Source: Tissierella sp. Yu-01 (lineage in GTDB: Bacteria > Bacillota > Clostridia > Tissierellales > Tissierellaceae). From it: a stretch of 64,000 nucleotides of DNA. Below the pieces are notes generated by a model. It was not told the DNA's origin. It saw only the letters and a program-made list of their open reading frames with translations, and searched no databases. The DNA lies in contig NZ_CP120677.1 of NCBI RefSeq assembly GCF_029537395.1, positions 868,001-932,000 on the forward strand. The letters are read 5' to 3'. The stretch's first letter is position 1. Each line of letters begins with the position of its first letter. Both the position numbers and the translations under genes were made by a program. Positions 22,434 through 31,278 of the stretch are shown here, piece after piece.

Positions 22434-22493
22434 GAAAAACTCCTTTCTGATACTGTCCTTATATTGTACCACATTTTTTTACCATTTTTGCAT

Positions 22494-22524
22494 AAAAAAA
22501 CTAAGTTAGAAACCTAACTTAGTT
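22494..22524 (-). terminator. Intrinsic terminator at end of BofC-like gene
   Basis: Eleven-base perfect stem AACTAAGTTAG/CTAACTTAGTT with a 4-base loop; the run of seven U on the minus strand follows it. It overlaps the stop codon of the upstream gene and separates it from ruvC. Confidence 0.88.
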
Positions 22525-23122
22525 AACTTATATAGTCCTGCAAAATATCTGAGAGTTCATCAACACTGTCAACGATAATGCCGTCTTTCAATTTTTCTTG
22601 ATCTATATCTATTAATACATTTATTGGATATTCAACAAAAACTTTGTCTAAAATTCTCTCTCCATTATCATTAATTGTATAAATAGCAATTTTCCCATTT
22701 TCTACACCGACAACATAGTGATCCTTACAAAGATGATTTCTTTCCCCCCATAATATAACCTTTACATTAGAAAATGTCACAAGACTTAAGTTTGATGAAT
22801 TATTATAAAGATGCTCTACTAGTTCCTCTTTTGTCATGTTAACAATATTATCTGGTGCAAGATAGACATTAGATACTAGATGTCCACACTCCTTATAGTG
22901 AATTCTTTCCTCTATAAAAGTATTTGGTGTTATCCTATTTTCTTCCCTTATTATTTCAATATTCGGATGCTCTTCATTGATTATATTATTTTCATGTGCA
23001 AGTTGCTCATTTTCTTTATTAAGATTATTATCCATAACAAAGTATCCAATTCCAAAACTAATTATAAACAAAACAAAAAATAATGCAAAAACATATTTAT
23101 TTTTATTATTGAACTTAAACAT
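22523..23122 (-). CDS. BofC-like membrane-anchored protein
   Basis: 199-aa protein with one N-terminal membrane helix (about 10-29), then a 30-residue acidic spacer, and an extracytoplasmic domain with a short ECGH motif (about 78-81) and the segments LAPDNIVNMTKEELVEHL and GKIAIYTINDNGERIL. This layout resembles clostridial proteins with the BofC C-terminal domain. In Bacillus, BofC restrains the SpoIVB protease in sigma-K signalling. No neighbouring spoIVB is seen, so the role is inferred. The ribosome site GGAGGG is part of a stable hairpin just before the ATG. Confidence is moderate because the domain is short and divergent. Confidence 0.6.
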   Translation of the reverse strand: MFKFNNKNKYVFALFFVLFIISFGIGYFVMDNNLNKENEQLAHENNIINEEHPNIEIIREENRITPNTFIEERIHYKECGHLVSNVYLAPDNIVNMTKEELVEHLYNNSSNLSLVTFSNVKVILWGERNHLCKDHYVVGVENGKIAIYTINDNGERILDKVFVEYPINVLIDIDQEKLKDGIIVDSVDELSDILQDYIS

Positions 23123-23128
23123 AAATAT

Positions 23129-23152
23129 CCCTCCAGATAACTATCTAGAGGG
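23129..23152 (-). promoter_or_regulatory. Hairpin enclosing the ribosome site of the BofC-like gene
   Basis: On the minus strand CCCTC-T-AGATA pairs with TATCT-G-GAGGG, ten Watson-Crick pairs and one G-U, around a 2-base turn. GGAGGG is the Shine-Dalgarno site, six bases before the ATG at 23122, and is fully paired. Confidence 0.65.
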
Positions 23153-23227
23153 AATTATTCCCAAGTAAAGGATTTTTTATACTTAGTTATTGAATTCGTA
23201 TAACTTCTATGATTTATAATAAAGTTA

Positions 23228-23959
23228 TTATCTATATCTTTTTAACACTCTATCATTAAGACCATTCCAATAAGCATCTTTATAGAGTTTAAATCCATTC
23301 TTTATAATTGCTTTTTTTACTTCTATGTATATGAAATACAAATCATCCTTTGTTAATAAAGTCGAATCTTCTTTAATATTACCTGCGTTTGAACAGTAAT
23401 CAATAGTAAGCTGCTTGTCCAAAAACTTATTTAGACTAAATACTTTTGATTTAATCACATTGGTAATATATTTGTTTATACTATTATATAAAAATTTAGA
23501 ATACTTTTCATCTTCATCTATTTCTATAAAAATTCTTTCCTTCAAATCTAGAATCTCTTTTTTTTTCAGTTCAAAATGGAACAAATATTTTAAAGTATAC
23601 AATTCTTCTACTGGGTAAAACTTCATTGTTAAACTCTCTAATAAATTCACTCTTTTTTTCGAATAATACCCTTGTTTATAGCCTTCTAAGTACAAGGATA
23701 GCTCTAATCTATTAATATCCTCATGAATAAGCTCTCCTAAGTTTTTTGCTATAAGCTCATTTCCACTTTTACCCTTTAAACATCTACTAATATGATTTCT
23801 TAAGTATTTTATAGATATATACTTAGGAAATATATTTCTTATATTATCTTCTAAATCATATAGGTTGAGTAGGATATGTATGCAATTCAAATCATTGTTG
23901 TATAAAAAATTATGTTTTAAGCTATTATATAATTCATAATCGCTTGTACATACAGTCAT
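23228..23959 (-). CDS. Hypothetical protein, 243 aa
   Basis: I do not recognise this protein. It is 243 aa, has no signal peptide or clear membrane helix, and is lysine- and leucine-rich with several likely amphipathic helices, for example around LGELIHEDINRLELSLYLEG (residues ~90-109). Repeated YYSKK, KDLYFIYIEVKKAIIK and basic C-terminal segments hint at a mostly helical soluble protein. The ATG at 23959 has GGGGAG nine bases upstream. It lies alone between the asnA terminator-like hairpin and the BofC-like gene. Codon use is as AT-rich as its neighbours, so there is no sign of recent transfer. Confidence 0.75.
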   Translation of the reverse strand: MTVCTSDYELYNSLKHNFLYNNDLNCIHILLNLYDLEDNIRNIFPKYISIKYLRNHISRCLKGKSGNELIAKNLGELIHEDINRLELSLYLEGYKQGYYSKKRVNLLESLTMKFYPVEELYTLKYLFHFELKKKEILDLKERIFIEIDEDEKYSKFLYNSINKYITNVIKSKVFSLNKFLDKQLTIDYCSNAGNIKEDSTLLTKDDLYFIYIEVKKAIIKNGFKLYKDAYWNGLNDRVLKRYR

Positions 23960-24085
23960 AAATCCACACTCCCCTAAATTTATCTAAACTACTGACAGTA
24001 TATAATATTATACTACATATTTCTCCATTATTGTTTAATAAAATATAATTGGTTCTTTACAAATATTTAACAAATGATTTTAAAC

Positions 24086-24123
24086 ATACATAAAGAATAC
24101 TATTCCTAGTATTCTTTATGTAT
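24086..24123 (-). terminator. Long perfect hairpin after asnA
   Basis: Seventeen-base perfect inverted repeat (outer ATACATAAAGAATACTA, loop TTCC on plus) 15 bases after the asnA stop. There is no good U-run on either strand. It probably ends or protects the asnA transcript, but the lack of a U-tract is unusual. Confidence 0.6.
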
Positions 24124-24137
24124 AAATATATTTTATA

Positions 24138-25127
24138 TTACAATAAAAATATATCATCTTCTTCACATTGTTTTATCATTTCATCTGGCCAGATTGATGC
24201 CTGAACTTGACCTATATGCTTAGCTTGAAGATAGAACATACACAATCTAGACTGACCAATTCCTCCACCAATTGTATAAGGTAATTGCCCAGATATAAGA
24301 GCCTTATGGTATTCAAGGTTTTCTCTATCCTCTTTACCTGCAATTTTTAATTGATTTCTTAATGATTCTTCTGATACTCTGATACCCATACTTGATAATT
24401 CTAAAGAATCGTCCAATATAGGATTCCAAACTAATATATCTCCATTTAATTCCCAATCATCATAATCAGGTGAACGTCCATCATGTGGTTTTCCAGATAT
24501 TAAAGCACCACCAATTTTGTTTAAGAAGACTGCTCCATATTCTTTAGCAATAAGATGTTCTCTTTCTTTTGGACATTTGTCTGGATATATGTTCTCTAAC
24601 TCCTGTGTTGTAATAAATTTAATTTTATCAGGTAGCTTTCTGTTTAGCCTATGAGGATATCTTGCATTGATAAACTCTTCAGTCTCCACCATGGCTTCAT
24701 ATATACTATCAACTACAGACTTAAGATAATCAATTGTTCTATCTTCTTTAGTGATTACCTTCTCCCAATCCCATTGGTCAACATAAATAGAATGTATTTT
24801 ATCTACTTCTTCATCAGGTCTTATGGCATTCATATCTGTATATAATCCTTCACCAGGTTCAAATTCATACCATTTAAGCGCCATTCTTTTCCACTTAGCT
24901 AATGACTGTACAATTTCTAATTTTTCTCCATATTTTCTCATTTCAAAAGATACAGCTTTTTCATTACCACTTAAATCGTCATTGATACCTGTACCTGATT
25001 TAACAAATAGAGGGGCTGAAACTCTCATTAAATTCAGTTTTTCCGCTAATCGTTTTTCAAAATAATCCTTTAATAACTTTATTCCAACTTGTGCTTCTCG
25101 AGCAGTTAAGCCATTTACCATCATCAT
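24138..25127 (-). CDS. asnA: Aspartate--ammonia ligase (asparagine synthetase A)
   Basis: ATP-dependent enzyme that makes asparagine from aspartate and ammonia. It is related to class II tRNA synthetases. The ATG at 25127 (329 aa) follows AAGGAGG; the frame runs on to 25190 through the T-box terminator and is not real there. Family segments are present: SAPLFVKSGTGINDDLSGNEKAVSF, VQSLAKWKR, EPGEGLYTDMNAIRPDE, and TIGGGIGQSRLCMFYL near the end. A T-box with an AAC (Asn) specifier controls it. It stands as a single-gene unit. Confidence 0.97.
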   Translation of the reverse strand: MMMVNGLTAREAQVGIKLLKDYFEKRLAEKLNLMRVSAPLFVKSGTGINDDLSGNEKAVSFEMRKYGEKLEIVQSLAKWKRMALKWYEFEPGEGLYTDMNAIRPDEEVDKIHSIYVDQWDWEKVITKEDRTIDYLKSVVDSIYEAMVETEEFINARYPHRLNRKLPDKIKFITTQELENIYPDKCPKEREHLIAKEYGAVFLNKIGGALISGKPHDGRSPDYDDWELNGDILVWNPILDDSLELSSMGIRVSEESLRNQLKIAGKEDRENLEYHKALISGQLPYTIGGGIGQSRLCMFYLQAKHIGQVQASIWPDEMIKQCEEDDIFLL

Positions 25128-25174
25128 ATTACATTCCTCCTTGGATATATAAAATATTTTATTATTTTTATAAA

Positions 25175-25450
25175 TAAAAAAACCCTTCATCCTTAATTCT
25201 AAGGACGAAGGGTAATTCGCGGTACCACCTTAATAAGCTATAATAATAGACTCACTCAATCAGTACGGATTATAATAATCGATACTTCATAGTTAATAAC
25301 GGACTATATCCGTCTGAGCCTACTTTTTTCATTTCGGTCAGATGCTCAAGGATGTTCTTCACTCATAAATCCATACTAGGATTCCACCATACCTAGCTCT
25401 CTATAACTTCATTATAAATTACTCTTCCTATCACTGCTTTTTTATTATAT
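25175..25450 (-). promoter_or_regulatory. T-box leader (Asn, AAC specifier) of asnA
   Basis: The T-box element GGTGGTACCGCG is at 25218-25229 (minus strand). Right after it a 13-base stem (ACCCTTCGTCCTT pairing with AAGGATGAAGGGT) and seven U form the terminator, at 25175-25213. The specifier loop on the 3' side of Stem I shows GAAGAACA, so the codon is AAC followed by A, which matches asparagine. The layout is parallel to the aspS T-box (GAAGACA), which supports the codon assignment. Leader length is about 270 bases. Confidence 0.92.
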
Positions 25451-25456
25451 TGATAT

Positions 25457-25485
25457 ATAATATAATACAATTAAAGAAATGTCAA
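25457..25485 (-). promoter_or_regulatory. Promoter of asnA T-box transcript
   Basis: -35 TTGACA (25480-25485) and -10 TATTAT (25457-25462) spaced by 17 bases. It lies just before the T-box leader and 10 bases from the end of the upstream phospholipase-like gene. Confidence 0.75.
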
Positions 25486-25494
25486 GATATATTA

Positions 25495-26139
25495 TTAAAA
25501 TTCTAATGCAAATTTATTGTGAATATCTTCTGAATAAGCTTCTATAGTATCTAATATAAAACATGTTATTTTCAAATTTAAAGATAAAGCAAAATCCAAA
25601 TCATTTTTTAATCCTGTTTTAGAAGAATATTCACTTACTACATTAATAATATAATCCTTTATCTTTGTTCTTAAGGATATTAATTCATTATCAAATATAT
25701 CAATATCATCCACATTTATTATATTCTTTTTAAATGTGTGAATTTTTGCATAATCATTTAATTTTGATTCATACTTAATATGTTTAATCATAGAATCTGC
25801 AAAAGTCCATCTATTAGCATGGGGTAAACAAACATAATCTGAAAGATAATGGGATATAATTCCAATTTTACTGCTTAATAAATTCATCCCTAAGGGATCT
25901 AGAATTTTACTAAAATCCAAATATCTGCTAATAAATATTATTTTCATTATTTCTTTTGTTATATAATTTATACTTTCATCTTGATAATGTCTTATAAATT
26001 TATATTTTGGATATATATCTGGGGCTACTGAACCCCATAACAATTTGTCTTTATTTAGCTTAATACCATATATTTTAAGCACGTTATCGTACATATTCGT
26101 AGCTATTATTTTATGTGTATCTGCAAATATTTTAAACAA
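25495..26139 (-). CDS. Zinc-dependent phospholipase C-family protein
   Basis: 214-aa protein of the zinc-dependent phospholipase C family (S1/P1 nuclease fold). Visible are an early histidine (THKII), WGSVAPDIYP, IRHYQDES, GIISHYLSDYVCLPHANRW and IKHIKYESKL, whose His and Asp residues match the family's zinc ligands. There is no signal peptide, so it is probably cytoplasmic and the true substrate is uncertain; many clostridial members are annotated only by homology. It does not appear to be in an operon. The final codons lie next to the asnA promoter. Confidence 0.78.
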   Translation of the reverse strand: MFKIFADTHKIIATNMYDNVLKIYGIKLNKDKLLWGSVAPDIYPKYKFIRHYQDESINYITKEIMKIIFISRYLDFSKILDPLGMNLLSSKIGIISHYLSDYVCLPHANRWTFADSMIKHIKYESKLNDYAKIHTFKKNIINVDDIDIFDNELISLRTKIKDYIINVVSEYSSKTGLKNDLDFALSLNLKITCFILDTIEAYSEDIHNKFALEF

Positions 26140-26233
26140 CTCCTTTTAGGATTTACAATATGATTTGATATTATACTAATTTTTTTTAATAGTCAATACA
26201 AAATATATTCCAATATTTTAATAATTTCAAAAA

Positions 26234-26755
26234 TTATATAAATCTCTTTGAAAAGCTTTCTTTAAACACTTCAAAGTTTTTATCATTATATAGTATAATA
26301 TTAATTTCATCTAACCCTTCATAAGCATCCAGAAAATCATTTATCGCTGTTCCAGAAATTTCTGCTGCTTCTTCTACAGGATAATTATAAGCACCAGTTG
26401 AGATCGCTGGAAATGCAATTGTTTTTATGTCATAATTTAAAGCTAGTTTTAAAGAATTGAAATAAGAGTTATAAAGATTTTTTCGGTCATGATTTGCACC
26501 ATATATAGGACCTACAGTATGAATAACATATTTACATGGTAAATCACCTGCTGTTGTTATTCTAGCTTCTCCTGTAGGACATCCACCAATTTTTTTACAT
26601 TGTTCTAATATAATCCTACCACCTTTTATATGAATAGCACCATCTACACCCCCGCCACCTAATAGAGTATTGTTTGCAGCATTTACAATAGCATCAACTT
26701 TTTGTTCAGTAATATCGCCTTTAAATATATTTATCTTAGTATTTTTATATTTCAA
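26234..26755 (-). CDS. Macro-domain ADP-ribose hydrolase
   Basis: 173-aa macro domain of the MacroD/YmdB type, which binds ADP-ribose and often hydrolyses O-acetyl-ADP-ribose or removes mono-ADP-ribose. Motifs are VNAANNTLLGGGGVDGAIH (residues ~25-43, containing the catalytic Asn and Asp), CPTGEARITTAGDLPCKYVIHTVGP and the phosphate loop AISTGAYNYP. The start codon is TTG at 26755 with AGAGGA before it. It follows the GH18 gene by 18 bases and could share its transcript. No ADP-ribosyl-transferase or sirtuin is in the window. The enzyme class is clear; the cellular target is not. Confidence 0.93.
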   Translation of the reverse strand: MKYKNTKINIFKGDITEQKVDAIVNAANNTLLGGGGVDGAIHIKGGRIILEQCKKIGGCPTGEARITTAGDLPCKYVIHTVGPIYGANHDRKNLYNSYFNSLKLALNYDIKTIAFPAISTGAYNYPVEEAAEISGTAINDFLDAYEGLDEINIILYNDKNFEVFKESFSKRFI

Positions 26756-26773
26756 TATATTCCTCTCCTTTAA

Positions 26774-28423
26774 TTAATTCAAATAATCGTCTATACTTTC
26801 CCATATATTTTCAGTTTCATACCCTTTCCTCCATGAAGCTATACCAGCTAAATTATATTTGTGTATTAAAGATGTTTTGTAACATAAAGAATTTTCATCT
26901 TCTAGCCATATCTTATATTCAGTATCTCCCTTTCTAATCTCTCCATAATATTGACCAATTTCCTCATTCCACACTGGTATAATTTGATTATCCTCAATAA
27001 AGTCATTTGCAATTTTCATTGATAAGGACTTAGAAGTAATATTAGAACCTTCAATTATCCAAAGCCTTGTATAGAAAGGAACTGCTAATATAAGCTTTTC
27101 ATTAGGTACTTGTTCTAATACTTTTATAAGACCATTTTCTACCCAAGTGTATTCCGCAACAGAACCAGCAATTGGACTACTTGCCCAATGTTGATCATAT
27201 GCCATTAACATAATATAGTCTAATGATTCATGCAATCTACTTCTATCATAGCATAATGACCAATTTTCGCTTGTAGACAAAGTAGTAACATCCATAGATA
27301 CTACTAGACCCTCTTCCTTAAAAATAGGATAAAGCTCTCTAACAAATTGAGTTAGTAAATCCTTATCCTTTAAATATACATTTTCAAAATCTATGTTAAT
27401 ACCATCAAAACCATAATCCATATATATATCAATTAAATTAGAAATTATCTTATCCCTTCCAGAAGAAGACTTTAAGAACTTATGAGTTATATCAGGATTA
27501 AAACTATTATCCACTAAGGGCCAAAGTTCATAACCTAAATCCTTATATTTTTTTACATAATCTTTATTGCCTTTATCCTGAATATTCCCTTCAACATCTA
27601 AAATAGAAAACCATGTTGGAGAAATAACATTTACACCTGGTATTTCTTTTATATTATCAGTAAATTTAACTTTAGAATAAGTATAATCCCATGTTAGATT
27701 AATTTTATAATCCATGGTTATTTCATCTACATTTATATTAACTAATTCAGTCTTATAAACATCCTTCGTATGATTAAGTTTTAGAAACTTTTTCTCTATG
27801 AAACCATGTGTGCCATCATTAGTTCTTATTTCATACCAATTTTCAAACTCTCCATATACATTAACAATGCTGCCTAAGTTTACACTGCTTGAAACAATAG
27901 GAGCTTTCTTATCTAAATCGCTTCTTATAATAGGATTCTCTAAAATAATTTCTCCTTGTAGATAATACATATCAGTATAATCAACAACAATTGCATTTGT
28001 ATTATTATAATAATTTACAACAATTTCATAATCATCAATAATTAAATCAACTGGTATATAAATAACATCTTCCTGTCTAATAATTGGATAATCAATATAA
28101 TATTCCTTTAAGTTTATACTTCCTTTATTATCGCTTAACTTAAACTTTTTTACATATTCATCGCTAGTAAATATGACCATCTCTTCAACTTCATCATAGA
28201 ATAAGTTAGTATCTATATACTCCTTAATAAAATCAAATGAAAAATATATTACATCATTCTTTATAATAGCGGGTTTTCCATATTCGATTATTTTATCTTC
28301 TATTATTAAATACAATTCATCTGAATAGGATATTACATCCGTGTTAGGTTTATTAGAGATATATAAATTTACACTTACAGATAAAATAAATACTAATATT
28401 ACTAATAGAATTTTCCTTTTCAA
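26774..28423 (-). CDS. GH18 glycosidase with N-terminal wall-type domain
   Basis: 549-aa secreted family 18 glycosyl hydrolase, of the YaaH/SleL spore-cortex or peptidoglycan type. A membrane or signal segment (about 4-22) leads to a copper-amine-oxidase N-terminal-like domain (about 35-150) with VIYIPVDLII, a short SH3-like part (about 170-220: SVNLGSIVNVYGEFENWYEI) and the catalytic domain. The GH18 motif DGINIDFE is at 340-347 with catalytic E347. LMAYDQHW and SWRKGYETENIW follow in order. Its N-terminal domain is of the same type as the C-terminus of the 1849-aa protein at 33461. It ends 18 bases before the macro gene. Confidence 0.9.
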   Translation of the reverse strand: MKRKILLVILVFILSVSVNLYISNKPNTDVISYSDELYLIIEDKIIEYGKPAIIKNDVIYFSFDFIKEYIDTNLFYDEVEEMVIFTSDEYVKKFKLSDNKGSINLKEYYIDYPIIRQEDVIYIPVDLIIDDYEIVVNYYNNTNAIVVDYTDMYYLQGEIILENPIIRSDLDKKAPIVSSSVNLGSIVNVYGEFENWYEIRTNDGTHGFIEKKFLKLNHTKDVYKTELVNINVDEITMDYKINLTWDYTYSKVKFTDNIKEIPGVNVISPTWFSILDVEGNIQDKGNKDYVKKYKDLGYELWPLVDNSFNPDITHKFLKSSSGRDKIISNLIDIYMDYGFDGINIDFENVYLKDKDLLTQFVRELYPIFKEEGLVVSMDVTTLSTSENWSLCYDRSRLHESLDYIMLMAYDQHWASSPIAGSVAEYTWVENGLIKVLEQVPNEKLILAVPFYTRLWIIEGSNITSKSLSMKIANDFIEDNQIIPVWNEEIGQYYGEIRKGDTEYKIWLEDENSLCYKTSLIHKYNLAGIASWRKGYETENIWESIDDYLN

Positions 28424-28499
28424 TAAACCACCCCTTATATTAAGTATTATACTTTAATACTATCTTTCTTACAATTTAATAATAAGAATTTCAAAAGCA

Positions 28500-28533
28500 A
28501 AAAATGTCTAGAAACTTAAATCTAGACATTTTT
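28500..28533 (-). terminator. Intrinsic terminator after cyanophycin operon
   Basis: Thirteen-base perfect stem AAAAATGTCTAGA/TCTAGACATTTTT with an 8-base loop and U-rich flanks on the minus strand, about 37 bases after the cphA stop. It ends iadA-cphB-cphA. Confidence 0.85.
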
Positions 28534-28570
28534 ATTTTGTTTAAGTAGCAAAGCATAAGCACAAATATTC

Positions 28571-31243
28571 TTATGCTTTGTTATAATTAACACTAGTTAA
28601 TATATTAGTTGATAATGTGGGATATGATGTGTTTTTCTTTATTAATTTCTGATCCTTATAGTTCTTTATTACATCAACAGCTGGGCTAAGTTCCTCATAG
28701 AACATTGTTATAAAGTCTCCATCCCTTGATTCCCTAATGGCAGTTTCTAAAGCTTCTGTTTCCGATAAAACTATTTTTATATTAGAAGGATTAAAATCAG
28801 CACTAATCAAACCATTATATATGATATTTGCAACCTCTCCAGGTTCTCTATCCCTTAAATCTCTATCTTCCTTTATATATATCTTAGAAAAATATTCCGA
28901 GCTCTTTACACCAATCTCGAATATTTGATTATTTGGCCTGTCTCCTGGCATTCCTATAACTCCAATTGACCGTGATACATTTAAGGATTTAATAAATTTA
29001 CCGACTTGCTCATAACCATCTATATTATGGCCATAGTCAATCATTACTTTAATATTATCTAAATCAAAAATATTAAATCTTCCAGGATTCATATTAATAT
29101 CCGGTTTAAATGATTTTAAGCCCTCTCTAATAGTACTTAAAGAAGCTCCTGATGCAAAAAGAGCACTTGATGCTGCCAGTACGTTTTCAATATTACATTT
29201 TAAAACTCCGTTGAATGTTATAGGAATTTGATTTAATTCAATTAATCTAATTTTTTTTCTATTTCTATAAACATATATAGTGCCATTTTCTACATTGATA
29301 CCTATATTTCCATCATTTATATGATTTAAAAATAGTTCAGTATTGTTAATTGAAAATAAAATAATATTACCACTTGCTCTTTTTAATAAATAATCGGCCA
29401 TTTTGTCATCAGCATTGATTACAGAATATCCATCTGGCTTAACAGCTTCTAATACTAAACTTTTAACAAAAGCCATATCTTCTATGGTTTCGATATCATC
29501 AAGTCCTAAATGGTCTTCGCCTATATTAGTCAAAATTCCTATGTCTGCTAAATCATAACCTAATCCACCTCTTACTATGCCACCTCTTGCGACTTCTAAT
29601 ACAGCTACATCTATATCTTTGGAGCTTAAAACATTTCTTGTGCTTAGTGGCCCAGTATTATCTCCCTCTTTAACACATTCATTGTTAATATAAATACCAC
29701 TAGAAGTTGTCATACCAACATTCTTACCTGATTTTGAAAGAGTGTGACTTATAAGTCTAGTTGTTGTAGTTTTTCCATTTGTACCTGTAATTGCAAAAAT
29801 TGGAACTGAATACGGTCTTCCTTTTGGATATAAGAAATCCAATATATCAGATGCTACATTAATACCATCGCCTTCAGTTGGATTTAAATGCATTCTCAGG
29901 CCAGGCGCAGTATTTACTTCTATTACTGCTCCCCCGCATTCTTCTAATGGCTTTGATATATCATTAGCTATCATATCAATTCCAGCTATATCTAAGCCAA
30001 TGATCTTAGCGGCTTTAATTGCTAATTTTTCATTTTCTGGATGAATCATCCCCGTACAATCTATTGCACTACCACCTGTACTTAGATTCCCATTACCTCT
30101 TAATCTAATCCTCTCTCCTGCTTTAGGAATGTAGTATTCATATAGGTTGTTTTTATATAAATAATTTATCGCTATCGTATCAAGTCTAATTCTAGTAAGT
30201 GGCTTTTCATGTCCGTTGCCCCTTAACTCATTTTTGTTTTCAAGATCAACTAACTCTTCTATTGTGTGTATGCCATCTCCGATAACCTCAGGAGGTTTTC
30301 TCTCTGCTACTGCGCTAACCTTATTATTAATAACAAGAACTCTGTAATCACTTCCTGTTATACATTTCTCAACAATTACACAATCAGAGTATTTTAAAGG
30401 TATATGATAGTTATCCTCCAATTCCTGTGAATTCCTAACGTTTAATACAACTCCTTTGCCCTGATTTCCATCTAGCGGTTTTATTACTACGGGATATCCA
30501 ATATATTGAGCTATATCCAAGGCATCTTCAATTGTATGTGCCATATCGCCTAATGGCGTAGGTATATTATTTTCATTGAGCAATTGCTTAGTTATTTGCT
30601 TATTACATGAAATATCAATTGAAATTCCACTTGTTGAATCCGTTAAAGCAGCTTGAATTTTCCTAGAATATTTACCATAGCCTAGCTCTAAAATACTTTC
30701 ATTCCCCAATCTTCTAACCGGAATTCCTCTTTTTTTAGCTTCTTCGTATATGGATTTTGTGCTAAGACCAAATTCATATCTATCTTTAGTTCTATTTAAA
30801 TCATATAGTATGTTTTCCAAATCAACATACTCATTAAAAATTATTTTGTCTATAATATTCATTGATTGTTTTACACATTCAATTGCAACATTCTCATTTT
30901 TGAATTCAATAATTATATAGTATAAAGAAGAATTACCTAAAGCTCTAGTTTTTCCAAAATATACATCATATCCCAGCATTACTTGCAATTCTAAAGTTAA
31001 ATGTTCTATTACATGTCCAAAGTAAGTTCCTTCATTTATTCTTTCAACAAAGCCCCCATGTTTCCCTAGTCCACAATGATGTTCTACTATATTTGGAAAT
31101 ATGTTGATTAAGTCCTCATTAAAATTATAAAAATCTTTTGTGCTTTTATTATTTAAGTCCTCAAGGTCTACTATAAACTTGAGTACTGGCTTATGACTAT
31201 ATATATTCCTTCCCTTATATGCTTTAATGTTAATAATATTCAA
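28571..31243 (-). CDS. cphA: Cyanophycin synthetase
   Basis: Makes cyanophycin, a storage polymer of multi-L-arginyl-poly-L-aspartate, from Asp, Arg and ATP. The 890 aa hold the three expected modules: an N-terminal domain (about 1-160, with EGTYFGHVIEHLTLE), an ATP-grasp domain (about 220-470, with YPVVIKPLDGNQGKGV) that adds Asp or Arg, and a Mur-ligase-like domain starting with the P-loop ITGTNGKTTTT near residue 490. The length and all motifs are normal, so it is probably active. It is preceded by cphB and iadA on the same strand, with 35 bases to cphB. Confidence 0.95.
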   Translation of the reverse strand: MNIINIKAYKGRNIYSHKPVLKFIVDLEDLNNKSTKDFYNFNEDLINIFPNIVEHHCGLGKHGGFVERINEGTYFGHVIEHLTLELQVMLGYDVYFGKTRALGNSSLYYIIIEFKNENVAIECVKQSMNIIDKIIFNEYVDLENILYDLNRTKDRYEFGLSTKSIYEEAKKRGIPVRRLGNESILELGYGKYSRKIQAALTDSTSGISIDISCNKQITKQLLNENNIPTPLGDMAHTIEDALDIAQYIGYPVVIKPLDGNQGKGVVLNVRNSQELEDNYHIPLKYSDCVIVEKCITGSDYRVLVINNKVSAVAERKPPEVIGDGIHTIEELVDLENKNELRGNGHEKPLTRIRLDTIAINYLYKNNLYEYYIPKAGERIRLRGNGNLSTGGSAIDCTGMIHPENEKLAIKAAKIIGLDIAGIDMIANDISKPLEECGGAVIEVNTAPGLRMHLNPTEGDGINVASDILDFLYPKGRPYSVPIFAITGTNGKTTTTRLISHTLSKSGKNVGMTTSSGIYINNECVKEGDNTGPLSTRNVLSSKDIDVAVLEVARGGIVRGGLGYDLADIGILTNIGEDHLGLDDIETIEDMAFVKSLVLEAVKPDGYSVINADDKMADYLLKRASGNIILFSINNTELFLNHINDGNIGINVENGTIYVYRNRKKIRLIELNQIPITFNGVLKCNIENVLAASSALFASGASLSTIREGLKSFKPDINMNPGRFNIFDLDNIKVMIDYGHNIDGYEQVGKFIKSLNVSRSIGVIGMPGDRPNNQIFEIGVKSSEYFSKIYIKEDRDLRDREPGEVANIIYNGLISADFNPSNIKIVLSETEALETAIRESRDGDFITMFYEELSPAVDVIKNYKDQKLIKKNTSYPTLSTNILTSVNYNKA

Positions 31244-31278
31244 TATCTAAAGCCTCCCTACGTAATTAAAGATATCTG

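Noticed and set aside
22880-23168. Plus-strand frames over the BofC-like gene
   Set aside because: They overlap a better-supported minus-strand gene with membrane helix and terminator.
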